This document shows positions 1 through 8,247 of a stretch of DNA of 64,000 nucleotides, piece by piece; positions within the stretch are counted from its first letter, which is position 1; every line of letters begins with the position of its first letter. This stretch comes from Amycolatopsis saalfeldensis. GTDB taxonomy: Bacteria; Actinomycetota; Actinomycetes; Mycobacteriales; Pseudonocardiaceae. Below the pieces are notes generated by a model. The model saw only the letters and a program-made list of their open reading frames with translations, was not told where the DNA came from and did no database searches. The position numbers and the translations under genes are program-made. The stretch spans positions 682,001-746,000 of the forward strand of contig NZ_FOEF01000001.1 of NCBI RefSeq assembly GCF_900110575.1. The letters are read 5' to 3'.

Positions 1-39
1 GACGTTGGGCAGGCCGACGATACCGAGGGTCAGACTCAC
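1..39 (-). CDS. ychF: YchF/OLA1-type ATPase, N-terminal 13 codons only (gene runs off the left edge)
   Basis: Read on the minus strand, positions 39 to 1 give GTG followed by codons for MSLTLGIVGLPNV. This is the characteristic opening of the YchF/OLA1 Obg-family ATPases; the next residues in the family are GKST of the P-loop, which would lie beyond the window. YchF binds nucleotides, preferring ATP, and associates with the ribosome. The gene is divergent from the ada-alkA gene, with about 100 bp between the two starts holding both promoters. Only the start is visible, so the call rests on the near-invariant N-terminus. Confidence 0.8.
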   Translation of the reverse strand, partial: MSLTLGIVGLPNV

Positions 40-141
40 GACCGGTGAGTCTACGTGCCGGGCCCGGGGCCGGGCCGACCCGGTAACGCACCGTCGGATT
101 TCCGCCAGTCAGGCCCGCGACCTGCTGGCATCATCGAGGAC

Positions 142-1581
142 ATGGCTACCACGACCGCCGCGATCTGGCGCGACACCGAGCGCTGCTACCGCGCCGTCAC
201 CGCCCGCGACCCGCGGTTCGACGGCCAGTTCATCATGGCCGTCCGCACCACCGGCATCTACTGCCGGCCGTCCTGCCCGGCGCTCACGCCGAAGGCCCAG
301 AACGTGCGCTTCTACCCGACCTCGGCCGCCGCCCAGGCCAACGGCTACCGCGCGTGCCGCCGCTGCCTGCCCGACGCCGTACCCGGCTCACCCGACTGGA
401 ACATCCGCGCCGACCTCGCCGCGCGCGCCATGCGCCTGATCTCCGACGGCCTCGTCGAACGCGAGGGCGTGCCCGGCCTGGCGAAGCGGCTCGGCTACTC
501 GGAACGCCAGCTCGGGCGCGTCCTGACCGCCGAGCTCGGCGCCGGGCCGCTCGCGCTCGCCCGCGCCCACCGTGCGCACTCCGCGCGGCTGCTGATCGAG
601 ATGTCCGGGCTGCCACTCACCGACGTCGCGTTCGCCGCGGGCTTCTCGAGCGTCCGGCAGTTCAACGAGACGATCCGCGAGGTGTTCGCGACAACGCCTT
701 CACAGCTTCGCGCCGCGAGCCTGCGTCGCGGACGGCGCAAGGGCGACGAGCCCGGAGGCGCAACGCGGCTCAGCCTGCGTCTGCCGTTCCGCGCGCCGTT
801 CGACGCCCAGGGAGTGCTTCGTTACCACGCCTCGCGGGCGATCCCGGGCGTCGAGGCCGTGACGGAGGACGAAGGCGACATCACCGGTTACGGCCGCACG
901 CTGCGACTCCCGCACGGCGGCGGCGCGGCGTGGCTCGCCCCGCGACCGGATCACGTCCGCTGTGACCTGGGCCTGGCCGATCTGCGGGACCTGAGCAGCG
1001 CGGTCACGCGGGTCCGGCGCCTGCTGGACCTCGACGCCGACCCCGAGGCCGTCACCCGGACGCTCGGCGCGGACCCGGCGCTCGCACCGCTGGTCGCCGA
1101 GGCGCCGGGCATCCGCCTGCCCGGCGCCGTCGACGGCCCCGAGTTGCTGCTGCGGACCCTGCTCGGCCCGGCCGCCACGACGCTGGCCGCCGACCTGGGC
1201 GATCCGGTCCCGCCGGCCGACCCGCCGCTGGACCCGCTGACCACCCTGTTCCCGACACCCGCCCAGATCGCCGACGCCGGCGTGGACCCGCAGGTCAAGG
1301 CCATCGCCGCAGCGATCGCGCACGGCAGCCTCGACCCGCACGTCGGCCGTGACCCCGCCGAACTGCGAGCCGAACTGCTCGCCCACAGCGTCGACGCCCC
1401 GACCGCCGACTACGTGCTGATGCGCGTCCTCGGCGCACCCGACATACTGCTGACCGCTGACGTCTCTGTGAGCCACGGGGTAACGGCACTGGGCATCGAT
1501 CTGACCGAATCGGCCCGCGGCTGGCAGCCGTGGAGTTCCTACGCTGGGATGTACCTGGCGCGCGCGGGAAAACGCGCCTGA
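142..1581 (+). CDS. alkA: Ada-AlkA fusion: methyl-phosphotriester-sensing regulator joined to a 3-methyladenine glycosylase-like domain
   Basis: The 479-residue protein has an Ada zinc domain with all four cysteines (C41, C45, C72, C75), an AraC-type helix-turn-helix at about residues 95-190, and an AlkA-like C-terminal half. In this actinobacterial architecture the Ada cysteine accepts methyl groups from DNA phosphotriesters and switches on the alkylation response, while AlkA excises alkylated purines. The glycosylase half is unusual. The QQ of the family's LGQQVS motif is replaced by PA (G342-P343-A344), and the helix-hairpin-helix GIG loop is missing, with VDAPTADY (417-424) in its place. 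A candidate catalytic Asp, D440, remains in the TADVSV context. There is no Ogt-like methyltransferase domain. The ATG at 142 starts right at the Ada domain; an in-frame upstream extension to 55 has no family support. The gene is divergent from ychF. Confidence 0.9.
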   Translation: MATTTAAIWRDTERCYRAVTARDPRFDGQFIMAVRTTGIYCRPSCPALTPKAQNVRFYPTSAAAQANGYRACRRCLPDAVPGSPDWNIRADLAARAMRLISDGLVEREGVPGLAKRLGYSERQLGRVLTAELGAGPLALARAHRAHSARLLIEMSGLPLTDVAFAAGFSSVRQFNETIREVFATTPSQLRAASLRRGRRKGDEPGGATRLSLRLPFRAPFDAQGVLRYHASRAIPGVEAVTEDEGDITGYGRTLRLPHGGGAAWLAPRPDHVRCDLGLADLRDLSSAVTRVRRLLDLDADPEAVTRTLGADPALAPLVAEAPGIRLPGAVDGPELLLRTLLGPAATTLAADLGDPVPPADPPLDPLTTLFPTPAQIADAGVDPQVKAIAAAIAHGSLDPHVGRDPAELRAELLAHSVDAPTADYVLMRVLGAPDILLTADVSVSHGVTALGIDLTESARGWQPWSSYAGMYLARAGKRA

Positions 1582-1692
1582 GCACCACCTCTCAGCGCGC
1601 TTCCCAGTCCACTTCGGACACCACTCAGCTCGCCCACCACCGTGGCAGCGAACGGCAAGCCGCAAACGCCGGGACGCGAGCCCGAACGCTGC

Positions 1693-1748
1693 GGGCGGCT
1701 AGCGCCTGGCCGCTAGCGGCGGGCGGCTAGCGCCTGGCCGCTAGCGGC
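1693..1748. repeat. Perfect tandem duplication of a 28-bp unit
   Basis: Two identical 28-bp copies lie head to tail at 1693-1720 and 1721-1748. Each contains an inverted repeat, gctagcg...cgctagc. A third partial GCTAGCGG match follows near 1771. No coding potential is supported; ORFs here are a by-product of composition. Confidence 0.8.
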
Positions 1749-1795
1749 GGGCGAGCGACCGCTAGCGGCGCGCGGGCTGGCGGCTGGCAGCGCAC

Positions 1796-1893
1796 GGCTG
1801 GCGGCTGGCGGCTGGCGGCTGGCGGCTGGCGGCTGGCGGCTGGCGGCTGGCGGCTGGCGGCTGGCGGCTGGCGGCTGGCGGCTGGCGGCTGGC
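1796..1893. repeat. 7-bp microsatellite-like array (TGGCGGC)n, about 14 copies
   Basis: A near-perfect run of a 7-base unit fills about 98 bp. Because 7 is not a multiple of 3, every frame reads as a seven-residue repeat, which explains the spurious Pro/Ala/Ser-rich ORFs on the minus strand. It sits in the convergent gap between ada-alkA and sbcC. Confidence 0.9.
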
Positions 1894-1900
1894 GGCCGAG

Positions 1901-2390
1901 GAGACAACTCATCAACTGTCCGCGCCACCCTGCGGCGTCCGCCCGCGGGCAGCGTGGTCCATCCCGCAGGCCCCGTATCACCGCGTTGCACACCGGCGAC
2001 ACGATCGGCAACTTCCGCCGCGAGCAACGGGGCACGAACCCGAGGCGGCTGAGCGCTGGCTGCGGAGCAGGCAACTCACCAACTGTCCGCGCCACCCGGC
2101 GGTCTCCACCCACGAGCGGCGCGGTCCGACCCGCAGCCCCACGTCACCCCGTCGCGCACCGGCGGCACGATCGGCAACTTCCGCCGCGAGCAACGGGGCA
2201 CGAACCCGAGGCCGCTGGCGACCAGCGGCCAGCGGCGGAGCAGGCAACTCGCCAGCTGTCCGTGCCACCCCGGCGGCCTCAGCCCGCGAGCAGCGCGGTC
2301 CGACCCGCAGCCCCGTGTCACCACGTCGCACCGGAGGCACGATCGGCAATCTCCGCCGAGAGCACCGGCTACTCAGCCACAAAGAGGTTC
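1901..2390. repeat. Three degenerate tandem copies of an approximately 170-bp unit
   Basis: The string caactc followed by an aactgtcc/agctgtcc-type motif recurs near 1905, 2072 and 2245. A long block from gatcggcaacttccgccg through gaacccgaggc is identical at about 2003-2046 and 2168-2212, and recurs degenerated near 2341. The unit length is therefore about 167-173 bp. The array ends at the sbcC stop codon. No protein family is recognisable in any frame. Confidence 0.8.
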
Positions 2391-2391
2391 A

Positions 2392-5355
2392 CTAGGCCGT
2401 GCGCACCTCCACATTCGATCCGGTGCGCGCCTTGCGGACCCGCAGCCGGGTCGGGATGCGCTGGCGAAGCTCCTCGACGTGCGAGACCAGGCCGACGACT
2501 CGGCCCCCGGCGCGCAGTTCGTCCAGGATGTTCATCACGACGTCCAGCGTCTCCGCGTCTAGGGTGCCGAAGCCCTCGTCGACGAACAGCGTGTCGAGCA
2601 GCGCGCCGCCGGTTTCGGCCGCGACGACGTCGGCCAGGCCGAGCGCCAACGACAGCGAGGCCAGGAAGGACTCACCGCCGGACAGCGTCTTGGCCGGGCG
2701 GATCGCCCCTGAATAGTCGTCCAGCACGTCGAGGCCCAGCCCACCGCGGGTGCCGCGCGCGCCCGCCGCGTCGGAGTGCACGAACGAGTACCGGCCCTGG
2801 CTCATCGTGCGCAGCCGGGCGGTCGCCGCGAGCGCGACCTCCTCCAGCCGCGCCGCCAGCACGTACGACCGCAGCGACATCTTCCGCGCGTTCTGGCCGC
2901 GCCCGTTGACCACTTCGGACAGTGCGCGCAGCTCCGCGTACTCCTCTTCGACGGGCGCGAGCCCGGCCAGCACCTTGCTCATCCGCCCGGCCAGCCGGGT
3001 CAGCTCACGCTGCTGCGCTGTGGCCGCCTGCAGCGTCGAAAACGCCGCCTCCGCCGTGTCCCGCGCGGACTTCGCGGCCTCGCTCGCGGGCCCGACCTCC
3101 ACGACGTCGTCGGGCGAGATGCCGAACAGCTCGGGCTGGGCCAGCAGCTCACGCGCGCCCGCGGCCATGGCCTCCGCCTCGGCGAGGCCCTGCTCCAGCT
3201 TCGTCACCTGCTCCTCGGACCGCGCGGCGCCGCGCATCTCCTCCAGCGACAGGAACCCCTTGGCGTGCAAGGAGATCTCGACGAGGTCCTGTTGTTCGGC
3301 GAGCCGCTTCACCGAACCCGCGACGGCGGTGCGCGCCTCGGCCACCGCGTCCAACGCTCCCGCCAGCGTGAGCAGATGCCGTCGGCGCGTGGTCACATCG
3401 CGGAACTCGCCGCGGCCGGCGACCAGCCGTCGTTCACGCTCGTCGAGCCGGTCCTGCAACGAGCGGACCTCGGCCGCCGCCTCAGCGGCGGCGGTCTCGG
3501 CGAGCCGCCGCTGCTCCGCGAGCTTCTCCGCGTCCTGCTCCAGCGTGACGACCTGCTTCGCCAGCCGATCCTTCCGCGCGGCCTGTTCGGAAAGCGTGCC
3601 AACGGTCACCCGTGCCTCGGTCAGCTCGGCCGCCACGGACTCCGCGGTGCGCTCACCTAGCCGCTCCCGTAACGCCTCAAGCCGGGCCTTCGCCTCCTCC
3701 AGCGCCGAGACGACCCGCTGTCGCAAGGCCTCCGTCTGCTGCTCAGCCTCCTCCGCCGCGCGTTCCTCCGCCGGGTCGACGAGGCGGGCACTGTGGCTCG
3801 CGGGCGCCGGGTGCTCCGCGGATCCACAGACCGGGCACGCCGCGCCGACGGCCAGGCTCGCGGCAAGCTCGGCCGCCATGCCTTCGAGCCGCCGTTCCCG
3901 CAGTTCGAGCCGATGTTGCCGGGCCGTCTGGTGACTGTCGACGACCTCACGCAGCTTCGCCTCGCCGCGCCCGACGCGCTCCTCCGCGGACGGCAGGTCG
4001 GCCGCGGCGCGCGCGATCACCGTCAGCTCTTCGACGTGGGCCTTCGCGCCGTCGAGCTTCGCCGCGGCTTCGGCGGCCGAAGCCGCTTCGCCGCGCAACG
4101 CCGTCAACCGCTCGGGCAACTCACCGAGCCGGGTCGTCAGTTCGACGGCTTTGTCTTGGGCCGCACCGGCTGCCGTCTTGCGCTCGTCACGGCGCTTCGT
4201 CTCGATCTGCTGCTGCTCGGCCTCGGCGACCAGCTCGGCGAGAGCACCCGCGTCCTCCCGCAGCGAGCCGGCCCGCTCCCGCAGGTCGGCGGGGGCCAGC
4301 CCGGCCGAGTCGACACCCAGCTCGGCCAGGTCCCGAGTGTGATCAGCCTCGGCGGCCCGCGCCTCGTCCAACTCGGTGGTCCGCCGCTCCAGCAGCTCGG
4401 CCTCCGGTGCCACGGCCTCCGCCCGCCGGGCCGCCGCGATCTCCTCGGTCCAGCCCGCGCGCTCGTCGGCCTGTTCGGCGATCTGCGCGAGCCGGGTGTG
4501 CGCGGTGCGGACGCGCCGGACCTTCTCCGCGTCCTCCTGCGCCTCGCGCAGCGCGGTCTCGGCCTTGTTCGCAGTCGAACGTGCTTGCGCCGCTTCGGTT
4601 TCCGCCGCACCGGCCCGCGCCGCGACGTCCTGGAGCACGACTTCGACCCACTCCGCCTGGTCTTCCTCCGGCGCGTCCTGCTGGGCCTCCTGGGCGTACC
4701 GCGCGACCAGTTCGCGCACGTCCTGCTGACGCTCCTGCAGCACCCGCCCGCGCTCGGCGCGCAGGTCCGCGAACCAGCGTTCGACGTCGGAAAACCGCTC
4801 TGTGCCGAACAACCGCTCCAGCAGTTCCTCGCGCTCGCGGGTGTCCGCGCGCAGGAACCGCGCGAACTCGCCCTGCGGCAGCAGCACCACCTGGAAGAAC
4901 TGCTGCGCAGTCATGCCGAGCAGCCGCACGACCGTGCGCGCCACCTCGTCGATCCGGATGACGCCCTCGGGCGGCAGCCCCGCCGGCGGCTTCCCGACCC
5001 AGCTCAGCGATACCTTCGCCTGCTGCGTGGTGAATCCGTCGCCGCGTTTTTTCGGGCGCTGGTATTCGGGGCTGCGCACGATGCGCAGCCGCTGGCCCTG
5101 CACGGTCAGCTCCAGCACTACCTCGGTCACCTGGTCGGGCTCCGCGAGGTCGCAGCGCAGACGCTTCACCTCGCCGCGCGCGCCCGGGACCTCGCCGAAC
5201 AACGCGAAAGCGATGGCGTCGAGCAGCGTTGTCTTGCCCGCGCCGGTATCGCCGTGCAGGAGGAAGAGGCCATCTGCGCCGAGGACGTCGAAGTCGACCA
5301 CCTCACGGCCCGCGTACGGGCCGAACGCCTGGACCTCCAGCAGGTGCAGCCTCAC
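2392..5355 (-). CDS. sbcC: SbcC, SMC-like ATPase subunit of the SbcCD nuclease
   Basis: SbcC (the Rad50 counterpart) pairs with SbcD to cleave hairpins and blocked double-strand ends. The 987-residue product begins with the conserved MRLHLLEVQAFGPYAG and has Walker A GDTGAGKTT (about 35-43). Long coiled coils flank a zinc hook CPVC at 507-510. Near the end it has the ABC signature LSGGESF and Walker B LFVDEGFGTLD (Asp926/Glu927). The length is typical of SbcC. The GTG start overlaps the sbcD stop by 4 bp (GTGA), so the two subunits are translationally coupled. Its 3' end abuts the repeat region 1582-2391. Confidence 0.96.
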   Translation of the reverse strand: MRLHLLEVQAFGPYAGREVVDFDVLGADGLFLLHGDTGAGKTTLLDAIAFALFGEVPGARGEVKRLRCDLAEPDQVTEVVLELTVQGQRLRIVRSPEYQRPKKRGDGFTTQQAKVSLSWVGKPPAGLPPEGVIRIDEVARTVVRLLGMTAQQFFQVVLLPQGEFARFLRADTREREELLERLFGTERFSDVERWFADLRAERGRVLQERQQDVRELVARYAQEAQQDAPEEDQAEWVEVVLQDVAARAGAAETEAAQARSTANKAETALREAQEDAEKVRRVRTAHTRLAQIAEQADERAGWTEEIAAARRAEAVAPEAELLERRTTELDEARAAEADHTRDLAELGVDSAGLAPADLRERAGSLREDAGALAELVAEAEQQQIETKRRDERKTAAGAAQDKAVELTTRLGELPERLTALRGEAASAAEAAAKLDGAKAHVEELTVIARAAADLPSAEERVGRGEAKLREVVDSHQTARQHRLELRERRLEGMAAELAASLAVGAACPVCGSAEHPAPASHSARLVDPAEERAAEEAEQQTEALRQRVVSALEEAKARLEALRERLGERTAESVAAELTEARVTVGTLSEQAARKDRLAKQVVTLEQDAEKLAEQRRLAETAAAEAAAEVRSLQDRLDERERRLVAGRGEFRDVTTRRRHLLTLAGALDAVAEARTAVAGSVKRLAEQQDLVEISLHAKGFLSLEEMRGAARSEEQVTKLEQGLAEAEAMAAGARELLAQPELFGISPDDVVEVGPASEAAKSARDTAEAAFSTLQAATAQQRELTRLAGRMSKVLAGLAPVEEEYAELRALSEVVNGRGQNARKMSLRSYVLAARLEEVALAATARLRTMSQGRYSFVHSDAAGARGTRGGLGLDVLDDYSGAIRPAKTLSGGESFLASLSLALGLADVVAAETGGALLDTLFVDEGFGTLDAETLDVVMNILDELRAGGRVVGLVSHVEELRQRIPTRLRVRKARTGSNVEVRTA

Positions 5356-6506
5356 AGCTTCGCCACCGCCGCCCGATCGGCCGCCTCGAGCGCGAGGAAG
5401 ACAAGCGTCTCTTCACGATCGGAAGGCGGGGCACCACGGCAGTCGTCGAGGAAGTTGCGAGCGATCTCGATGTCACTGCGGCCGCGCACGGCCTCGGCGT
5501 ACTTCAGCTCCGCGCCCGCGTGCCCGCTTTCCGGCTGCCAATCCAGGTGCACGGCGTGCGGGAAGCGGTCGCGCAGCTTGCGCATGGCGTCGACCGGCCG
5601 CACGCGGTCGGTGAGCGTGACGGACAGGAAGTGGCCGGTCCATTCGTCGTGCTCCGGTGCGGAAAGCAACTCGGACAGCTCGCCGCGCAGGGTGGCCAGC
5701 GGCCGCGGCACGGGCAGCTCGTGCCGCCGGACCTCGGCCAGCCCGGCGGCGTCGAGATCGATGAGCCAAACCGATTTCCGTTGCCGCGCCTCGGAAAACG
5801 AGTACGCGAGCGGGCTGCCGGAGTAGCGCAGGTGCTCGGCCAGGGTCTGCGGACCGTGCAGATGGCCGAGCGCGACGTAGTCCACACCGTCGAACACCGA
5901 GCCGGGCACCTGTTCGACCCCGCCGACGGCGATCGTGCGCTCCGACTCGCTGGCATTGCCGCCGGTGACAAACGCGTGCGCCAGCACCACGGACCGCGTG
6001 CCGGGGCGAGTGGCGAGGTCCTCGCGGACACGGCGCATGGCCTCGGTGAGGACCCCGGTGTGGCCGCGCGCCTCCGGGACGCCCAGCGCGTGCCGGGACG
6101 GCTCCGGCTCCAGGTAAGGCAGGCCGTAGAACGCGACCTCGCCGTGCTCGTCCGCGAGCAGCACGGGCTCGGCCAGGCCCGCGACCGTGGCGCGCACGTG
6201 CAGGCCGCCGGCCGCGGCGAACTCGGCGAAGGCGCCGAGGCGTGGCCCGGAGTCGTGGTTTCCGGGCGTGATGACGAGCTGGGCACCGGCCCTGCGGATG
6301 CGGGCGAGCGCGGCCGTGGCGACCCGGACCGCCTCGGCCGAAGGGACCGCGCGGTCGTAGATGTCGCCGGCCACGACGACCACGTCGACCGCCTCGCTGG
6401 TGACGAGGCCGGCCAAGTGACCGAGGACGGCTTCCTGCTCGGCGAGCAGATCGGCGCCGTGGAACGTGCGGCCGATGTGCCAATCGGAGGTGTGCAGGAC
6501 TTTCAC
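5352..6506 (-). CDS. sbcD: SbcD, metallophosphoesterase subunit of the SbcCD nuclease
   Basis: This is the 384-residue Mre11-like nuclease subunit. The calcineurin-like phosphoesterase motifs appear in order: SDWHIG (D8, H10), VVAGDIYDR, TPGNHDS, LAHAF and ALGHLHGP, giving the full di-metal site. The GTG at 6506 is chosen because family members start MKVLHTSDWH; the frame remains open far upstream without family support. The gene overlaps sbcC by 4 bp and is divergent from the RmuC-like gene about 260 bp away, so the promoter should lie in 6507-6767. Confidence 0.95.
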   Translation of the reverse strand: MKVLHTSDWHIGRTFHGADLLAEQEAVLGHLAGLVTSEAVDVVVVAGDIYDRAVPSAEAVRVATAALARIRRAGAQLVITPGNHDSGPRLGAFAEFAAAGGLHVRATVAGLAEPVLLADEHGEVAFYGLPYLEPEPSRHALGVPEARGHTGVLTEAMRRVREDLATRPGTRSVVLAHAFVTGGNASESERTIAVGGVEQVPGSVFDGVDYVALGHLHGPQTLAEHLRYSGSPLAYSFSEARQRKSVWLIDLDAAGLAEVRRHELPVPRPLATLRGELSELLSAPEHDEWTGHFLSVTLTDRVRPVDAMRKLRDRFPHAVHLDWQPESGHAGAELKYAEAVRGRSDIEIARNFLDDCRGAPPSDREETLVFLALEAADRAAVAKL

Positions 6507-6767
6507 GGCGACCACGTTAAGAGCGGACACCGACGAAACGCGGGAGACTCGCCGACGGGCCACTCGAACGTGTGTACGAAGCCTATCAGGGGGCAGCCGG
6601 ACACGCCGACGGCCGAACCGGTGAACCCGCTGGTCAGCTACGCAGTGCGACCGGGCGAACCCGTTTTTGTCGGTGCCGTCCGCCATGATGTCCCGGTCGA
6701 TCGCCGCGGCATCGGCGGCGGCACCGGAAGACGGCAACAGGGACGGCATCGGAGGAGGGAGGACCGG

Positions 6768-7682
6768 GTGGAGACGGTGATCACCACAGCAGCCATCGTG
6801 CTCGCGCTGCTCCTGTGCGTCGCGGTCGCGATCCTGTGGCGGCTCTACAACGACGGCATGCGCCGCGCCGACGCGGCGGCGCGGCTCGTGGCGGCGGAGC
6901 GCGCGAAGGGTGATGAGCAGCAGCTCGCGCTGCGCAGGTACGAGGTCGCGTTCGCGTCGATCAGCGGACGTGGCGAGCTGGGCGAGCAAGTGCTCGTGGA
7001 GACGGCACGGGCGCTGGGGCTGCGCGAGGAGCTGCATTTCACGCTGCAGACCGATCTGGCGGGCGGCGGCAGCGTCAAACCGGACATGGTGCTGCGTGTC
7101 GGCGGCGGGCGCACGGTCCCGGTGGACGCCAAGGCGAGCATGGCGATCTGGGCCGAGGCCGTGGACACCGACGACCCGGAGGAACGGCTCGACGCGTTGC
7201 GCGCGCATGTCCGGCAGCTGCGCTCGCGGGCCGCGGAGCTGGCCGGCAAGGGTTATCAGCGCTGGGCCGACGCGATCTACGGCACGATCATGTTCGTGCC
7301 GTCCGACGCCGCCGTGGTCGCGGCGCTCGACACCGACCCGGAGCTGCTGCGCTGGCTGATCGACCGCCGCGTGTTCCTGTGCGGCCCGACGGGCTTCGGC
7401 GTCCTGGCCTCCGCGGCCCTGTTCGCCGCCAGCGACCGCGCGCTGGTGGAGGACGTCGAACAAGTCCGCGCGGGCGCCGCCTCGGCCCACCGCGCTGCGG
7501 GCAACGCCGTTGACGCGCTCAATCTCTCCAGCACCCACCTGCAACGCTTCATCTCCGCTCGGCGCCGCGAGCTGGAGGCCCTGGAGAACTTCCGCACCAC
7601 AGTCGCCCCTCTGACGGACGCCTCGGGCAGCCCTGCGCCGGTCCCGCAGGTGAGGAAGGGGGACGAACTGGCCGCCAGCTGA
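6768..7682 (+). CDS. rmuC: RmuC-family DNA recombination protein
   Basis: RmuC proteins are nuclease-fold proteins implicated in limiting sequence inversions; the biochemical activity is not settled. The 304-residue product has an N-terminal membrane segment (about residues 3-22), a short helical stretch, then the RmuC core with GRGELGEQ, KPDMVLRVGGGRTVPVDAK and the YGTIMFVPSDA motif. It is shorter than E. coli RmuC because the coiled coil is short, as is usual in actinomycetes. GTG at 6768 is favoured by a strong GGAGGAGGGAGGA ribosome-binding region at 6751-6763. It diverges from sbcD, placing two DNA-end-processing functions back to back. Confidence 0.88.
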   Translation: METVITTAAIVLALLLCVAVAILWRLYNDGMRRADAAARLVAAERAKGDEQQLALRRYEVAFASISGRGELGEQVLVETARALGLREELHFTLQTDLAGGGSVKPDMVLRVGGGRTVPVDAKASMAIWAEAVDTDDPEERLDALRAHVRQLRSRAAELAGKGYQRWADAIYGTIMFVPSDAAVVAALDTDPELLRWLIDRRVFLCGPTGFGVLASAALFAASDRALVEDVEQVRAGAASAHRAAGNAVDALNLSSTHLQRFISARRRELEALENFRTTVAPLTDASGSPAPVPQVRKGDELAAS

Positions 7683-8247
7683 CTGGCTCTCGGTGGGGCC
7701 CCTGCGTTGTGGAGGGCCGGCGCTCGGAAGCCTTGACCTTCGCGCGCCGCGGGGGGCCGAGCCGCACCGTGACGGGTTCGAGCCGGGCTGGTCGCGTCAC
7801 GGTGCGCCGCATCGGAGTGCGGCGCGTCGGAGAGCGCGCTTGCGCGGGTTGGCGGGTCAAGTGAGCGAGCGCAGTGCCTATGACCCACAGTGCCCATCCG
7901 ATCCGGCGTTGTCATCGCGGCCGTGCAGGTACCAGCCAATGGGACAGCCGTTCCGGGAAGCCGGACGTTCCGGAACAGCCCGCCCGCACGCGGACAGGTA
8001 AAAAACTCGCAAAATATCGACTGCGGGCCAGGGCGTTCCCGCGGCTCGGCGGATCGAGCCGGGGCGACCGGATCTGGGCTGGTCAGCGGAGGGAAACGGC
8101 TGGTCGTCGGGATGCGGGGCCGGTCGCGGGCCGAGCAGCACGTGCGCGGTCCGCCGGCAACCGGCGTCACGCTGGCGGGTGGCTGGTCAGGGCAGTCTTC
8201 GGCCGTGCTGGCAAGATCGTGACAAGTACGGGCTACGGTGTTGCCTC
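7683..8247. other. 565-bp intergenic region, no gene recognised
   Basis: Several ORFs cross this stretch, but none has a ribosome-binding site, family resemblance or consistent codon bias. The last 15 bp carry a -10-like hexamer for the DUF6542 gene. No RNA gene or riboswitch was recognised. Confidence 0.5.
8234..8239 (+). promoter_or_regulatory. Putative -10 element (TACGGT) for a leaderless DUF6542 transcript
   Basis: TACGGT fits the actinobacterial TANNNT consensus and ends 8 nt before the GTG at 8248. There is no Shine-Dalgarno sequence in that gap, which suggests transcription starts at or next to the start codon. Confidence 0.45.

Noticed and set aside
1713-2382. Pro/Ala/Ser-repeat minus-strand proteins
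   Set aside because: They are translations of the 7-bp array and 170-bp repeats; frames, starts and lengths have no coding support.
6566-6700. Riboswitch-like words (GGTCAGCTACGC) between sbcD and rmuC
   Set aside because: A single short word match with no supporting conserved stems.
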